Assembly (NCBI GenBank): GCA_963793465.1
Contig: CAWCAJ010000010.1
Span: forward strand, 147,513 to 211,512
DNA length: 64,000 bases
Direction: 5' to 3'
Source: CAJQPP01 sp963793465
GTDB lineage: Bacteria > Planctomycetota > Planctomycetia > Pirellulales > Pirellulaceae
The notes below the pieces were generated by a model, which saw nothing but the letters and a program-made list of their open reading frames with translations, did no database searches and was not told the DNA's origin. The position numbers and the translations under genes were made by a program. Below are positions 36,841 to 46,270 of the stretch, piece by piece (the stretch's first letter is position 1; the number at the start of each line of letters is the position of its first letter).

Positions 36841-36971
36841 GACTCGATCTCAGCTGCCAATGCAGACCGACCGGGACCTGAGACTTGCAATGCAACTTTG
36901 AAAAGGGACAATCCGCTTGTCGCCAGGATCGAAGAAACAGCTTAATCAACCTGCAGCTTGAGCCTGGAAAA

Positions 36972-37586
36972 ATGAAAATGATACGACGATGGATGCCGTT
37001 ATTGTTGGTTGCTGTCCTGGCTGGTTGCGGAAGCGATCCCCAATTGGAATCCGATTCAGACTCTGGAGGCAAAGAAAAACAGACGGCGGTCAATGATCCG
37101 GCTCAAAAGCAGGAAACCAATACAAAAACGAGTGATGCGAGAAGTTCAGGTACTTCAGGATCGGAAAGCTCGAGTAATAGCCAGGTCCCCACCGCAGGCA
37201 ATTCATCCCACAGCGTTGTTGTGCGTGAAGAGGATATGAACAAGTTGAAGGCAGTGGCCTTGGGTATGCATAATTACGAGGCTGTTCACAGAAAATTTCC
37301 CATGGCTTCTACGGGGGATGGCAGAGTCAGCAAAGAATTGAGTTGACGTGTTCTGGTGTTGCCGTACCTTGAGTTGCTCGATGAATACAACAAGTTTGAC
37401 GTTTCTCAGCCTTGGGACTCTGCCAAAAACGAGCCACTGGCCGACAACCTGGCCAGGAAAGCGTTTGAGCTGGGAAATGGAAACCTGATCTGCGCCATCA
37501 TACACGACGAGTAACCAAAGACGTTGCCCGAGATCGCCGATGGTCCATCCAATACCATTGCCTTGATGGAAAGTCCTGTCGATTAA
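36972..37586 (+). pseudogene. DUF1559-family lipoprotein, broken by nonsense codons
   Basis: The start ATG at 36972 encodes a lipoprotein signal peptide (MPLLLVAVLAGCGS, lipobox LAGC). After a Ser/Thr-rich spacer comes the DUF1559 motif LKAVALGMHNYEAVHRKFPM. The frame then meets TGA at 37344, exactly where the family has Trp in the SWR-x-LPYLE segment: the next in-frame residues are RVLVLPYLELLDEYN and QPWDSAKNEPL. A second stop (TAA at 37512) follows NLICAIIHDE, after which IADGPSNTIALME, another family motif, is still in frame to TAA at 37584. All parts share one frame, so the lesions are point changes. The first stop leaves a 124-residue product without the core domain. Confidence 0.8.
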
Positions 37587-37652
37587 TCGGGAAATGGTCG
37601 TCAAATATCATCCGGTGCGATCTGCGCGATTGCTTTTGCTGCTCGAACAATA

Positions 37653-40112
37653 TCAGGATTTGTTTCGTAATCGCAACGCATTGCCAACAACCGACAATGA
37701 ACTGAAACTCATCGCGGCAGCAGCCAGCATCGGGCTGAGCAGGATGCCGAAGAAGGGATAGAGGACGCCGGCGGCGATCGGGATGCCCAGCGTGTTGTAG
37801 CCGAAGGCAAAGACCAGGTTCTGGTTGATGTTGCGGACGACTGCGCGACTGAGCTTGATTGCCGTGACGATCCCTTGCAAGTCGCCTTTGATCAAGGTAA
37901 CTCCGGCGCTTTCGATCGCCACGTCCGTACCCGTTCCCATCGCAATGCCGACGTTGGCTGCCGCCAACGCCGGGGCGTCGTTGATTCCGTCGCCCGCCAT
38001 CGCAACAATATGACCTTGCTCGCGCAGTTTCACGACGCGGTCGTGTTTGTCTGCGGGCTGCACACCGGCTTCCACTTCGTCGATGTTCAATTGATCGGCA
38101 ACAGCCCTGGCGGTTTTCTCGTTGTCGCCAGTGAGCATGATGATTTTCAAACCGAGCTTGTGCAGCTCGCGGATCGCGTCAGGAGTTGACTTCTTGATCG
38201 GATCAGAAACCGCCAGGATGCCCGCCGCTGTGTCGCCAATGCCCACAAACATTACCGTATTGCCAGCCGTTTGAAGTTCTTCGGCTTGTGATAACAATTG
38301 ATCGGCGCCACGGATTCCGTTGTCGGTCAAGAATCCGGGCTTTCCAATCAAGACACGTTTCCCTGCGACTTTTCCCATTACGCCAGCGGCGGTTACGGAT
38401 TGAAAATCCTGAACGACTGGGATTTCCAATCCGCTTGACCTGGCCGCCCTGACAATCGAATTGGCCAAGGGATGTTCGCTGTTCTGTTCGACTGAGGCAG
38501 CCATTCGCAATAACTGCGTTTCTTCGAATCCGCTTGCTGCAATGGTTTTCGTCAGCTTCGGTTTGCCTTCGGTCAAGGTTCCCGTTTTGTCGACAATCAA
38601 CGTGTTGACTTTTTTCATGTTCTCCAGGACTTCGGCGTTCTTGATCAGGATTCCTTCTTTTGCTCCACGACCCACGCCGACCATGATCGACATGGGCGTT
38701 GCCAATCCCAGTGCACACGGGCAAGCGATAATCAAGACGGCAACCGCGTTGATGAGTGCGTTAGCCAGTTGTGGAGACGGGCCAAAAACCGCCCAGACGG
38801 TAAACGTGATCACTGAAATGGCGATTACAATGGGAACAAACCAGGCAGCCACCTGATCGACGACCCGTTGGATCGGTGCGCGGCTGCGTTGAGCATTGGC
38901 CACCATCTCGACGATCTGAGCCAGCATCGTGTCGCGGCCAACCCGCTCGGCGCGGAACAGGAACGAACCCGTTTGATTGACCGTTCCGCCAATAACGGAA
39001 TCACCAATCACCTTGCTGACCGGCATCGGTTCACCCGTGATCATTGACTCGTCGATGGCACTCTTACCGTCGGTGATCGTTCCATCAACGGGGATCTTGT
39101 CGCCGGGACGAACACGCAATGTCTCGTTGGAGTGAACTTCTTCGAGGGGGACTTCGATCTCTTCTCCATCGCGGACGACAATGGCCGTCGGAGGGGCCAG
39201 CGAAAGAAGTTCGCGAATCGCAGCGCTGGTGCGTCGTCGCGCCCGCAGTTCAAGGACTTGCCCCAGCAATACCAGCACCACGATAACTGCGGCGGCCTCA
39301 AAATAGACCGCGACGTGGCCCCCGGTGCGAATGGACTCGGGAAAGATGCTCGGAAATATGACCGCCACCAAGCTGTAAAAGTATGCGGCTCCGGTGCCAA
39401 TTGCGATCAAAGTAAACATGTTGAGGCTGCGGTTGATGACCGAACGCCAGCCACGCTCAAAAAATGGCCAGCCCGCCCATAGCACGACCGGCGTTGCCAA
39501 AATCAACTGAATCCAACCTGAAACAGCGGGGGAGATCCATTTCGACAACGGAACGCCGACCATATCCGCCATCGTCATGGCGAATAGCGGAATGGTCAGA
39601 ACCAGTCCAAACCAGAACCGACGCGACATGTCGTTCAATTCCGAGTCGTCTTCCTCCGTTTCCAGCGTGACCGTTTTTGGCTCCAGTCGCATACCGCAGA
39701 TCGGACAATCTCCCGATTCGCCCTGTTCTATTTCGGGATGCATTGGGCAAGTGTATATCGTCTTGGTCGAAGCCGCCGCGGGCGTGGCTCGTTCGAGTGC
39801 CATACCACATTTAGGACAATTGTCTGGCATGTCACTTTCAACACCAGGACACATCGGACAAATGTAAAGGGGCGACGGGGAACCTGGATTTTCTGACGCT
39901 CCCAATTCGGCACGTCGATTATCATGGGAGCCGTCGTGCGAGCAACATGATTCGACGTTTCCCTTTTCCGATCTTGCAGACTGGATCGATTCATGTGCAA
40001 CGAACGCCTTGCGGCAATGCTCGCTACAAAAAAAGAAAACCTGGCCGTTCGATTCCACACTGATTGCGGATTCCTCGTCAATTTCCATTTTGCAAATGGG
40101 ATCAATCGCCAT
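37653..40112 (-). CDS. Copper-type P1B ATPase with YHS and heavy-metal-binding domains
   Basis: An 819-residue metal-exporting ATPase. N-terminal domains: YHS (residues 1-45, DPICKMEI and FFFCSEHCRKAF), then two heavy-metal-binding domains (YICPMCPGVESDMPDNCPKC near 83, and YTCPMHPEIEQGESGDCPIC near 120). There is no CxxC HMA domain. Membrane part: metal site CPCALGLATP near 465. Catalytic DKTGTLTEGKP near 505 (phosphorylated Asp), GDGINDAPALA near 705, and in the last helices GYNTLG and MSFSSLS, which fit the copper(I) class. It should export copper (or silver) from the cytoplasm using ATP. It is transcribed alone, with about 475 bases upstream before the next gene; no copper-responsive regulator is seen. 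Confidence 0.94.
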   Translation of the reverse strand: MAIDPICKMEIDEESAISVESNGQVFFFCSEHCRKAFVAHESIQSARSEKGNVESCCSHDGSHDNRRAELGASENPGSPSPLYICPMCPGVESDMPDNCPKCGMALERATPAAASTKTIYTCPMHPEIEQGESGDCPICGMRLEPKTVTLETEEDDSELNDMSRRFWFGLVLTIPLFAMTMADMVGVPLSKWISPAVSGWIQLILATPVVLWAGWPFFERGWRSVINRSLNMFTLIAIGTGAAYFYSLVAVIFPSIFPESIRTGGHVAVYFEAAAVIVVLVLLGQVLELRARRRTSAAIRELLSLAPPTAIVVRDGEEIEVPLEEVHSNETLRVRPGDKIPVDGTITDGKSAIDESMITGEPMPVSKVIGDSVIGGTVNQTGSFLFRAERVGRDTMLAQIVEMVANAQRSRAPIQRVVDQVAAWFVPIVIAISVITFTVWAVFGPSPQLANALINAVAVLIIACPCALGLATPMSIMVGVGRGAKEGILIKNAEVLENMKKVNTLIVDKTGTLTEGKPKLTKTIAASGFEETQLLRMAASVEQNSEHPLANSIVRAARSSGLEIPVVQDFQSVTAAGVMGKVAGKRVLIGKPGFLTDNGIRGADQLLSQAEELQTAGNTVMFVGIGDTAAGILAVSDPIKKSTPDAIRELHKLGLKIIMLTGDNEKTARAVADQLNIDEVEAGVQPADKHDRVVKLREQGHIVAMAGDGINDAPALAAANVGIAMGTGTDVAIESAGVTLIKGDLQGIVTAIKLSRAVVRNINQNLVFAFGYNTLGIPIAAGVLYPFFGILLSPMLAAAAMSFSSLSVVGNALRLRNKS

Positions 40113-40637
40113 CAGAATCTCCTTGTCCTATCCATAGGTCGCACCGTTAGTCTGCAATCTTGCGAGCTGGGGCTACGACATCGTCTCAATGTGAAATATG
40201 GTGGAGGGATGAAAGTCAAGCCTCTTTTCTTCGCAACGAAGTGAGAGTGGCGGATTAGTCGATCGGCACCCCTCGTCGCACAGTTCATTATCAACTGTGG
40301 ATCGAGTTAACATGCCCTTTGTTTTGCATTGTCACTCCAAAACGCACCAAATTGGCGATTAAGGTCGCGCGGTGCCACGGAGTCATGAAGGTGTCCGTCT
40401 TGTCGAGTCCAAGTCCCACGGAAATTGTTGGGGCCGCATATACTGTTTCCAGCTCCCCCATTCGGTCCATCTCCAGGCTGCTAGACGGCCGCGTGATGAC
40501 TCGACGCGGTGTGATTCGACTGAAACATAGGTCAGCGGGCACGATTTTGCAGGTCCCAATGTTGCTCTCGCTGGCAAATCCAGCTTATGATCGCCTGCAG
40601 CTTACCACTCGATTTCCACCAACCTGCCGGGCTCAAA
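40113..40637. other. Intergenic stretch without a supported gene
   Basis: This gap between the divergent ATPase and BNR-repeat genes must hold both promoters. Small frames on either strand (for example 40291-40542 reverse) have no recognised domain. No regulator-like palindrome was convincing. Confidence 0.45.
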
Positions 40638-43283
40638 ATGCGTTGTGATTGCCTGTTGATCATTCTGTTGAGCCTGGCACTGGTCCTGCCGGCGAATTCG
40701 CAACAACCGCCATCACCGCTATTTGATTCGTTTGAGTCCTACCAACGGATGAAACGGGTGACGGAATTCGGATTGCAGTGGATCAGCATCGGCCCCGTGG
40801 TCAATTCAGCCCGTGTGGAATCCGTGCAGCTGGACCCCACCAATCCAGGCACGATGTATGTTGCGTTTGGTTCCGGAAATCTCTGGAAAACCAATAACAA
40901 CGGAGTTACCTGGCGACCCATTTTCGAGGAGCAGGCCTCGCATGGGATCGGAGATATTGCTTTAGCGCCTTCCAACCCCAACATCATTTACGTCGGTACG
41001 GGTGAAAGCCTTAAAAAAGCCCGAAACTTTACCATCCCCGGTACTGGCATGTATCGGTCTGCCGACGGCGGCGAAACCTGGCGTCATGTGGGGCTATCCG
41101 ACTCCTGGCACATCGGCGAAATCGCCGTCCATCCACATGACCCGGATGTCGTGTTGGTGGCGGTGCTGGGTCACTTTTGGTCAAGCAATCCGCATCGGGG
41201 ACTCTACCGCACGGAGGACGGAGGTGAAACATGGGCTCACGTCTTAAAGATCGATGAAAACACGGGCGCCAATGATGTTGTTTGGGCGGTAGACGATCCA
41301 AACGTCGCCTACGCGTCATTGTGGGAAAATTACCCTGACGTGGCCGGTGCCAACAGCGCGGTTTACCGAAGCACCGATGGAGGAGTCGCGTGGAGTCAAT
41401 GCGGATCTGGCTTGCCTTCCGGTGACCAGGTGGGACGCATCGGTTTGGCAGTCTCACATTCTGATTCAGACAAAGTCTATGCCCTGATCGACAATCGAGA
41501 ACATATCCGCAACGGTGCTGCCCAAGTCTATCGAAGTCTCGATGGCGGCGGCAACTGGAATCGCACGCATGAAACCGATCAAAAGTTTTTCTCTCGCATT
41601 GGCTGGTACTTTGCCGACATCTATGTCAGCCCCCAAAATGACGATGAAATCTTTGCGCTAGGTGTCCGCCTGGCACATAGCACCGACGGCGGAAAGAGCT
41701 TTGATTTTCTGGGTGGCGATGTAAATCATGTGACACCTAGCTCAGCCAGTGGGATGCACCTGGATCATTGCGAATTATGGATTCACCCCACCAATCCCAA
41801 TCACATCGTGCTCGGGAATGACGGTGGGCTTTACCAAAGCTTCGACAAAGGCGCATCCTGGGTACACTTCAACAACATACCGGCTGGAGAGTTCTACGAT
41901 ATTGCTGTCGATCAAGAATTACCTTACCGGATTTTCGCCGGCGCTCAGGACAATGCAACGGTTTTTGGAACTTCCCGCGAATTGAATCCTGACGTGACTG
42001 ACGACTGGAAGTATTTGTGGATCGATCCGTGGAATGGAGGCGATGGCTGCGTGACTCTGGTGGATCCGGACGATTCGAATACGGTGTATTTCAGTGCCCA
42101 GGAAGGAGCGTTTCGTCGCAAGAACATGACATCGGGGCGCTCCCAACCCATCCGTCCCCAATCCCGCGAGTTGGATTTGGCAGAGCAGGAGGAACTCAAG
42201 TTCAATTTCGTGGCACCGATGATCATTTCGCCTCATGATTCCAACACGTTGTATCTCGGCGGCAACTATATTTGTAAAAGCACGAATCGCGGTGATGCCT
42301 GGAGTGTCATCAGTCCCGATATCGCGAAACCCGGTGACGAACGGCGACGTTCGATCGCGGCGACCACGGTCGAGGAATCGCCATTGAAATCGGGACTTAT
42401 CTACGCAGGCACGGATAAAGGTGCGATGTGGGTTAGCGAAGATGGGGGCGGCCAGTGGATGGAACGTTCGCAAAATCTACCCATCGGATACGTACGCAGT
42501 ATTTCCGCTTCGCGGTTTTCCGAGTCGCGGGCTTACGTTGCCGTCACCGGACTCAATAACGATGACTTTGGCAGTTATCTTTATTGCACGCAGGATTGCG
42601 GAGTCTCCTGGAGATCGCTGTCGGCGAATTTGCCGAACGAGCCCGCCAATGTGATCCGCGAAGATCCGTTCCACGAGGACATTTTGTATTGCGGTACATT
42701 TCGGGGCGTCTATGTTTCCATGAATCGGGGAGAATCATGGTCCTTGTTGGGCAGGAACCTGCCAGCCTGTTGCATTGCCGACCTGGAGATTCATGAGCGG
42801 GAGAGGGATTTGATCGTGGGCACGCATGGTCGAGGCATTTACAAGGTGAATCTGGGGCCGCTGCACGAGTGTTATCTGAAAAATCTTTCATCCGGTTCCA
42901 GCGACTATTTGTTTCCCGTTCCCACATTCAAACGCCCCTACCTGAGTGATGTCCGCCCGGGCCTGAACTTTCGCGGCGTTGAAAAAGAAGCCATCACGTT
43001 TTGGATGCACGAACCAGGCCCTGTCAAACTGTCGGTCCGGCAAAACACTGACGAACTGGCGGATGGGGAAGCCCAGCTGCTGGTCACGTTGGAAATGGCC
43101 GCTGCAAAAGGACTCAATCAATTCCATTGGGATCTGGCACTCGATCAAACGGATAGTGCGGAACCCTATTTCATTAACTACAAGAAATACCTGGGAACCG
43201 GTCACTATCGGGTTCAACTGGAGACGAACGATGGCGTTGTGCTAAAACGAGATTTTGAAGTTATCGACGATCCTGACAACTAG
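40638..43283 (+). CDS. Secreted BNR/Asp-box repeat protein (VPS10/sortilin-like propeller)
   Basis: From the ATG at 40638 the protein has 881 residues with a signal peptide (LLIILLSLALVLPANSQ). About ten Asp-box-like repeats are visible, for example SADGGETWRHVG, TEDGGETWAHV, STDGGVAWSQC, STNRGDAWSVI and SMNRGESWSLLG. They are spaced through residues 70-750 and suggest one or two beta-propellers of the sortilin/glycosyl-hydrolase BNR type. A C-terminal beta-sandwich-like region follows (ITFWMHEPGPVKLSV). Members are often named glycosyl hydrolases, but many bind rather than cut; no catalytic residues can be assigned here. It is followed by the PSD1 and DUF1501 genes in the same direction and probably forms an operon with them. 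Confidence 0.9.
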   Translation: MRCDCLLIILLSLALVLPANSQQPPSPLFDSFESYQRMKRVTEFGLQWISIGPVVNSARVESVQLDPTNPGTMYVAFGSGNLWKTNNNGVTWRPIFEEQASHGIGDIALAPSNPNIIYVGTGESLKKARNFTIPGTGMYRSADGGETWRHVGLSDSWHIGEIAVHPHDPDVVLVAVLGHFWSSNPHRGLYRTEDGGETWAHVLKIDENTGANDVVWAVDDPNVAYASLWENYPDVAGANSAVYRSTDGGVAWSQCGSGLPSGDQVGRIGLAVSHSDSDKVYALIDNREHIRNGAAQVYRSLDGGGNWNRTHETDQKFFSRIGWYFADIYVSPQNDDEIFALGVRLAHSTDGGKSFDFLGGDVNHVTPSSASGMHLDHCELWIHPTNPNHIVLGNDGGLYQSFDKGASWVHFNNIPAGEFYDIAVDQELPYRIFAGAQDNATVFGTSRELNPDVTDDWKYLWIDPWNGGDGCVTLVDPDDSNTVYFSAQEGAFRRKNMTSGRSQPIRPQSRELDLAEQEELKFNFVAPMIISPHDSNTLYLGGNYICKSTNRGDAWSVISPDIAKPGDERRRSIAATTVEESPLKSGLIYAGTDKGAMWVSEDGGGQWMERSQNLPIGYVRSISASRFSESRAYVAVTGLNNDDFGSYLYCTQDCGVSWRSLSANLPNEPANVIREDPFHEDILYCGTFRGVYVSMNRGESWSLLGRNLPACCIADLEIHERERDLIVGTHGRGIYKVNLGPLHECYLKNLSSGSSDYLFPVPTFKRPYLSDVRPGLNFRGVEKEAITFWMHEPGPVKLSVRQNTDELADGEAQLLVTLEMAAAKGLNQFHWDLALDQTDSAEPYFINYKKYLGTGHYRVQLETNDGVVLKRDFEVIDDPDN

Positions 43284-43343
43284 GCAGCCGTTTTTGCGGA
43301 GACACACACCCGGCAAATTAGGCGAGGTGGTTTAACAAACGAA

Positions 43344-46262
43344 ATGAGACGCATTCCCAATCCCATTGATGTCGCCATTAACCTCGCCATTCCCAAGCTG
43401 TGGCTGTTGCTTTTGGTTGCGTTAGCCGCGGGGACCGGCGATCTTCAGGGGCAACCGCAGCTGCAAAAGCGCGATCTGTCATTTAGCCGGGATATCCGAC
43501 CGATCCTTGCCAATCACTGCTATGCCTGTCATGGACCTGATGAGCAGGCACGACAGGCCGATCTGCGACTCGATGGCGTCGCAGATGTTGACCTGGCCGA
43601 ACTGGCTGATCGAATTTCTTCTGAAGACCAAGACTACTTGATGCCTCCCCCTCACCACAACAAACCGTTGACAGAGGAAAAGATCAAGCTGCTGAAGCGA
43701 TGGCTTGAAAGCGGAGCAAAATACGAAAGGCACTGGGCATTTGTGGCACCTGTCAAGACCCGAATTCCCGATGGTGCCCATCCCGTTGATTTTTTTATTG
43801 ACCGGCGATTAAAGGCCATCGGTCGAATGCGTTCCCGGGAAGCGGAACCTGCAATATTAATTCGCCGCCTGTATCTTGATTTGATCGGGATTCCGCCAAC
43901 CATCGAACAAGCGGATGCCTTTATCAGTAATCCGACCCTTGAACACTATTCCAGGATCGTTGATCAATTGCTTGAGTCACCAAGGTACGGAGAGCGATGG
44001 GCCAGACGCTGGCTCGACTTGGCACGCTACGCTGACACCAATGGTTACGAGAAGGATCGTGATCGAAGCATCTGGCCATACAGGGATTGGGTGATACGGG
44101 CCATCAACGACGGCATGCCGTTTGATCAATTTACCATCGAGCAGCTTGCCGGTGACATGTTGCCCGAGCCCACACGGGACCAGTTGATCGCGACCGGCTT
44201 TCACCGCAACACGATGCTGAATGAAGAAGGCGGGATTGATCCGTTGGAGTACCGCTACTACGCCATGACGGACCGGGTGGCGACGACCGGCACGACATGG
44301 CTGGGACTGACAACCGGCTGCGCTCAATGCCACACCCACAAGTACGACCCGATCACTCATGAAGATTACTTTGGTTTCATGGCGTACCTGAACAACGCCG
44401 ATGAGCCCGACCTGTTCTTTCATACGGACGAAACTCGTCAACAATGGCAACGAGATCAGGATCGATTGGCTTCACTGACCGACGAATTGAAATCCCATTG
44501 GCCAGATCGGAACAAAAATGGAGAGGCCGTCCCCGGTTTGGAAGAGAGTTTCGCTGACTGGCTGGGGAAAGAGTCCGACAGGATTACAGGCTGGACAACG
44601 ATTGTACCGCACACGATGTCCAGCAATTTGCCAAATCTCTCATTGCAGCAGGACGGCACGATCCTGGCTGCGGGAGACTCGTCCAAGCTGGACACCTACA
44701 CGCTGGCCTTCCCGGCAAACGCGGATCCGGTAACCGCGCTTCGTTTGGAGGTCTTGCCGGACCCGAAGCTGCCCGGTGGAGGACCCGGCTTAACCTACTA
44801 TGAAGGCCGAAAGGGTGACTTCTTTCTGGCTGAAATCGAATTTTCATCATCGCCAGGCAAGACCATCGAATGGGGCGAGTCCTCGGAGACGTTTGCCGCG
44901 AATCAGTTCGGCAACCACCGGGTCGCGGCGGAACTGGCGACCGATCGCGACATTCAAACCGGGTGGTCGATTGCCGGACAGAACGGATTTCGGCACGTTG
45001 CAGTATTCAATCTGAAGACGCCGTTCCCCCCGGGTCAACCGTTCACGATATCGATGACGTTTGGTCGACATTTTGCCAGTTCACTCGGCAAATTCCGTTT
45101 AAGTGTGACTGCTGCGGACCGGGTATCGTTTGCCTCCTTGCTTACCGCCCAGGAGACAGAAATGCTGCTTGCGGACAATGCTGCCAACAACGTGCAGCTG
45201 CAAAACATCTTTCTCATGCAAGCGCTGCCAGTTCAGGAGTATGCCGATGAAATTCGCAGGTTGCAACATCCCCAGCAAGGCGTGGCCACGCTGGTGATGC
45301 GTGAACGACCGGCGAACATGGCAAGGCAAACGTGGCTGCACCATCGCGGCGAATTCACGCAACCCAAACATGAAGTGGGGCCACGACTTCCCGATGCCAT
45401 CTCGGGCGACTCCCCGAAACCGCTGCCCACCAATCGACTGGAGTTCGCGAAATGGATTGTGTCTCGTGATAACCCGCTGACGGCAAGAGTGGTGGTTAAT
45501 CGGCACTGGCAAGCGTTTTTTGGAACGGGAATCGTAAGCACGCTTGATGATTTCGGTATGCAGGGGACGGCACCCAGCCATCCCTTGCTTTTGGACTGGC
45601 TGGCGGTCGACCTGATGGATAACCAGTGGTCCACAAAGATGCTGCATCGTTTGATGGTGACCAGCCAAACCTATCGACAGGCTTCGGCAATGAATCCCGG
45701 TCATGATGCGGCTGAAGAACTGCTGCCACGATTCCCGAGACGCCGCTTGGAAGCGGAAGTCATTCGTGACACGGCACTGGCCGCTTCCGGATTATTGCAG
45801 TTAAAAATGTACGGACCGCCTGTGCGTCCTCCACAACCGGAGGGCGTCGCGGCCAATTACCAGGAGTCAAAATGGCAGGCCAGCGAGGGTGTCGATCGAT
45901 TCCGTCGGAGCATTTACACGTACCAGAAACGTACGGCTCCCTTTGCCATGCACACAACCTTTGACGCTTCTTCCGGGGAGGTTTGTATTGCCCAACGAGA
46001 TGTTTCCAACACTCCGCTGCAGGCGTTGACGCTGGTAAATGACCCAATGTTCGTTGAAATCGCAGCAGCCTTTGGCCACAGGATGGCGGATGAACCGGGT
46101 GACGTCGATGCCAGGATCAAGACCGGTTTCCGGCGATTGCTGACACGCGTCCCGGACCATGAAGAATTGCAGATGTTGGCAGCTTTCCACCAAAAACACC
46201 AGGACTGGACGGCGTTGGCTCGCGTGCTGCTATGCCTTGACGAAACCATAACCAAAAACTGA
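43344..46262 (+). CDS. Planctomycete cytochrome-type PSD1 protein (DUF1549 + DUF1553)
   Basis: A 972-residue exported protein with a leader helix (LWLLLLVALAAGTGDL). Residues 45-75 hold a heme-binding motif CYACHGPDE in the PSCyt1/PSD1 region (FSRDIRPILANHC). DUF1549 covers about 150-360, with LYLDLIGIPPTIEQADAF, RWLDLARYADTNGYEKD and a second heme motif GCAQCHTHKYDP. DUF1553 covers about 690-940, with NRLEFAKWIVSRDNPLTARV and DFGMQGTAPSHPLLLDWL. Such proteins are periplasmic or envelope-associated and abundant in planctomycetes; heme attachment is expected, the electron partner is unknown. The next gene starts nine bases after its stop, so they are co-transcribed, as is usual for PSD1-DUF1501 pairs. 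Confidence 0.94.
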   Translation: MRRIPNPIDVAINLAIPKLWLLLLVALAAGTGDLQGQPQLQKRDLSFSRDIRPILANHCYACHGPDEQARQADLRLDGVADVDLAELADRISSEDQDYLMPPPHHNKPLTEEKIKLLKRWLESGAKYERHWAFVAPVKTRIPDGAHPVDFFIDRRLKAIGRMRSREAEPAILIRRLYLDLIGIPPTIEQADAFISNPTLEHYSRIVDQLLESPRYGERWARRWLDLARYADTNGYEKDRDRSIWPYRDWVIRAINDGMPFDQFTIEQLAGDMLPEPTRDQLIATGFHRNTMLNEEGGIDPLEYRYYAMTDRVATTGTTWLGLTTGCAQCHTHKYDPITHEDYFGFMAYLNNADEPDLFFHTDETRQQWQRDQDRLASLTDELKSHWPDRNKNGEAVPGLEESFADWLGKESDRITGWTTIVPHTMSSNLPNLSLQQDGTILAAGDSSKLDTYTLAFPANADPVTALRLEVLPDPKLPGGGPGLTYYEGRKGDFFLAEIEFSSSPGKTIEWGESSETFAANQFGNHRVAAELATDRDIQTGWSIAGQNGFRHVAVFNLKTPFPPGQPFTISMTFGRHFASSLGKFRLSVTAADRVSFASLLTAQETEMLLADNAANNVQLQNIFLMQALPVQEYADEIRRLQHPQQGVATLVMRERPANMARQTWLHHRGEFTQPKHEVGPRLPDAISGDSPKPLPTNRLEFAKWIVSRDNPLTARVVVNRHWQAFFGTGIVSTLDDFGMQGTAPSHPLLLDWLAVDLMDNQWSTKMLHRLMVTSQTYRQASAMNPGHDAAEELLPRFPRRRLEAEVIRDTALAASGLLQLKMYGPPVRPPQPEGVAANYQESKWQASEGVDRFRRSIYTYQKRTAPFAMHTTFDASSGEVCIAQRDVSNTPLQALTLVNDPMFVEIAAAFGHRMADEPGDVDARIKTGFRRLLTRVPDHEELQMLAAFHQKHQDWTALARVLLCLDETITKN

Positions 46263-46270
46263 GCCCAGTC

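Noticed and set aside
37344..37346. TGA in the DUF1559 frame as selenocysteine or recoded Trp
   Set aside because: A TAA follows in the same frame, other genes use TGA as stop, and no SECIS-like hairpin was seen.
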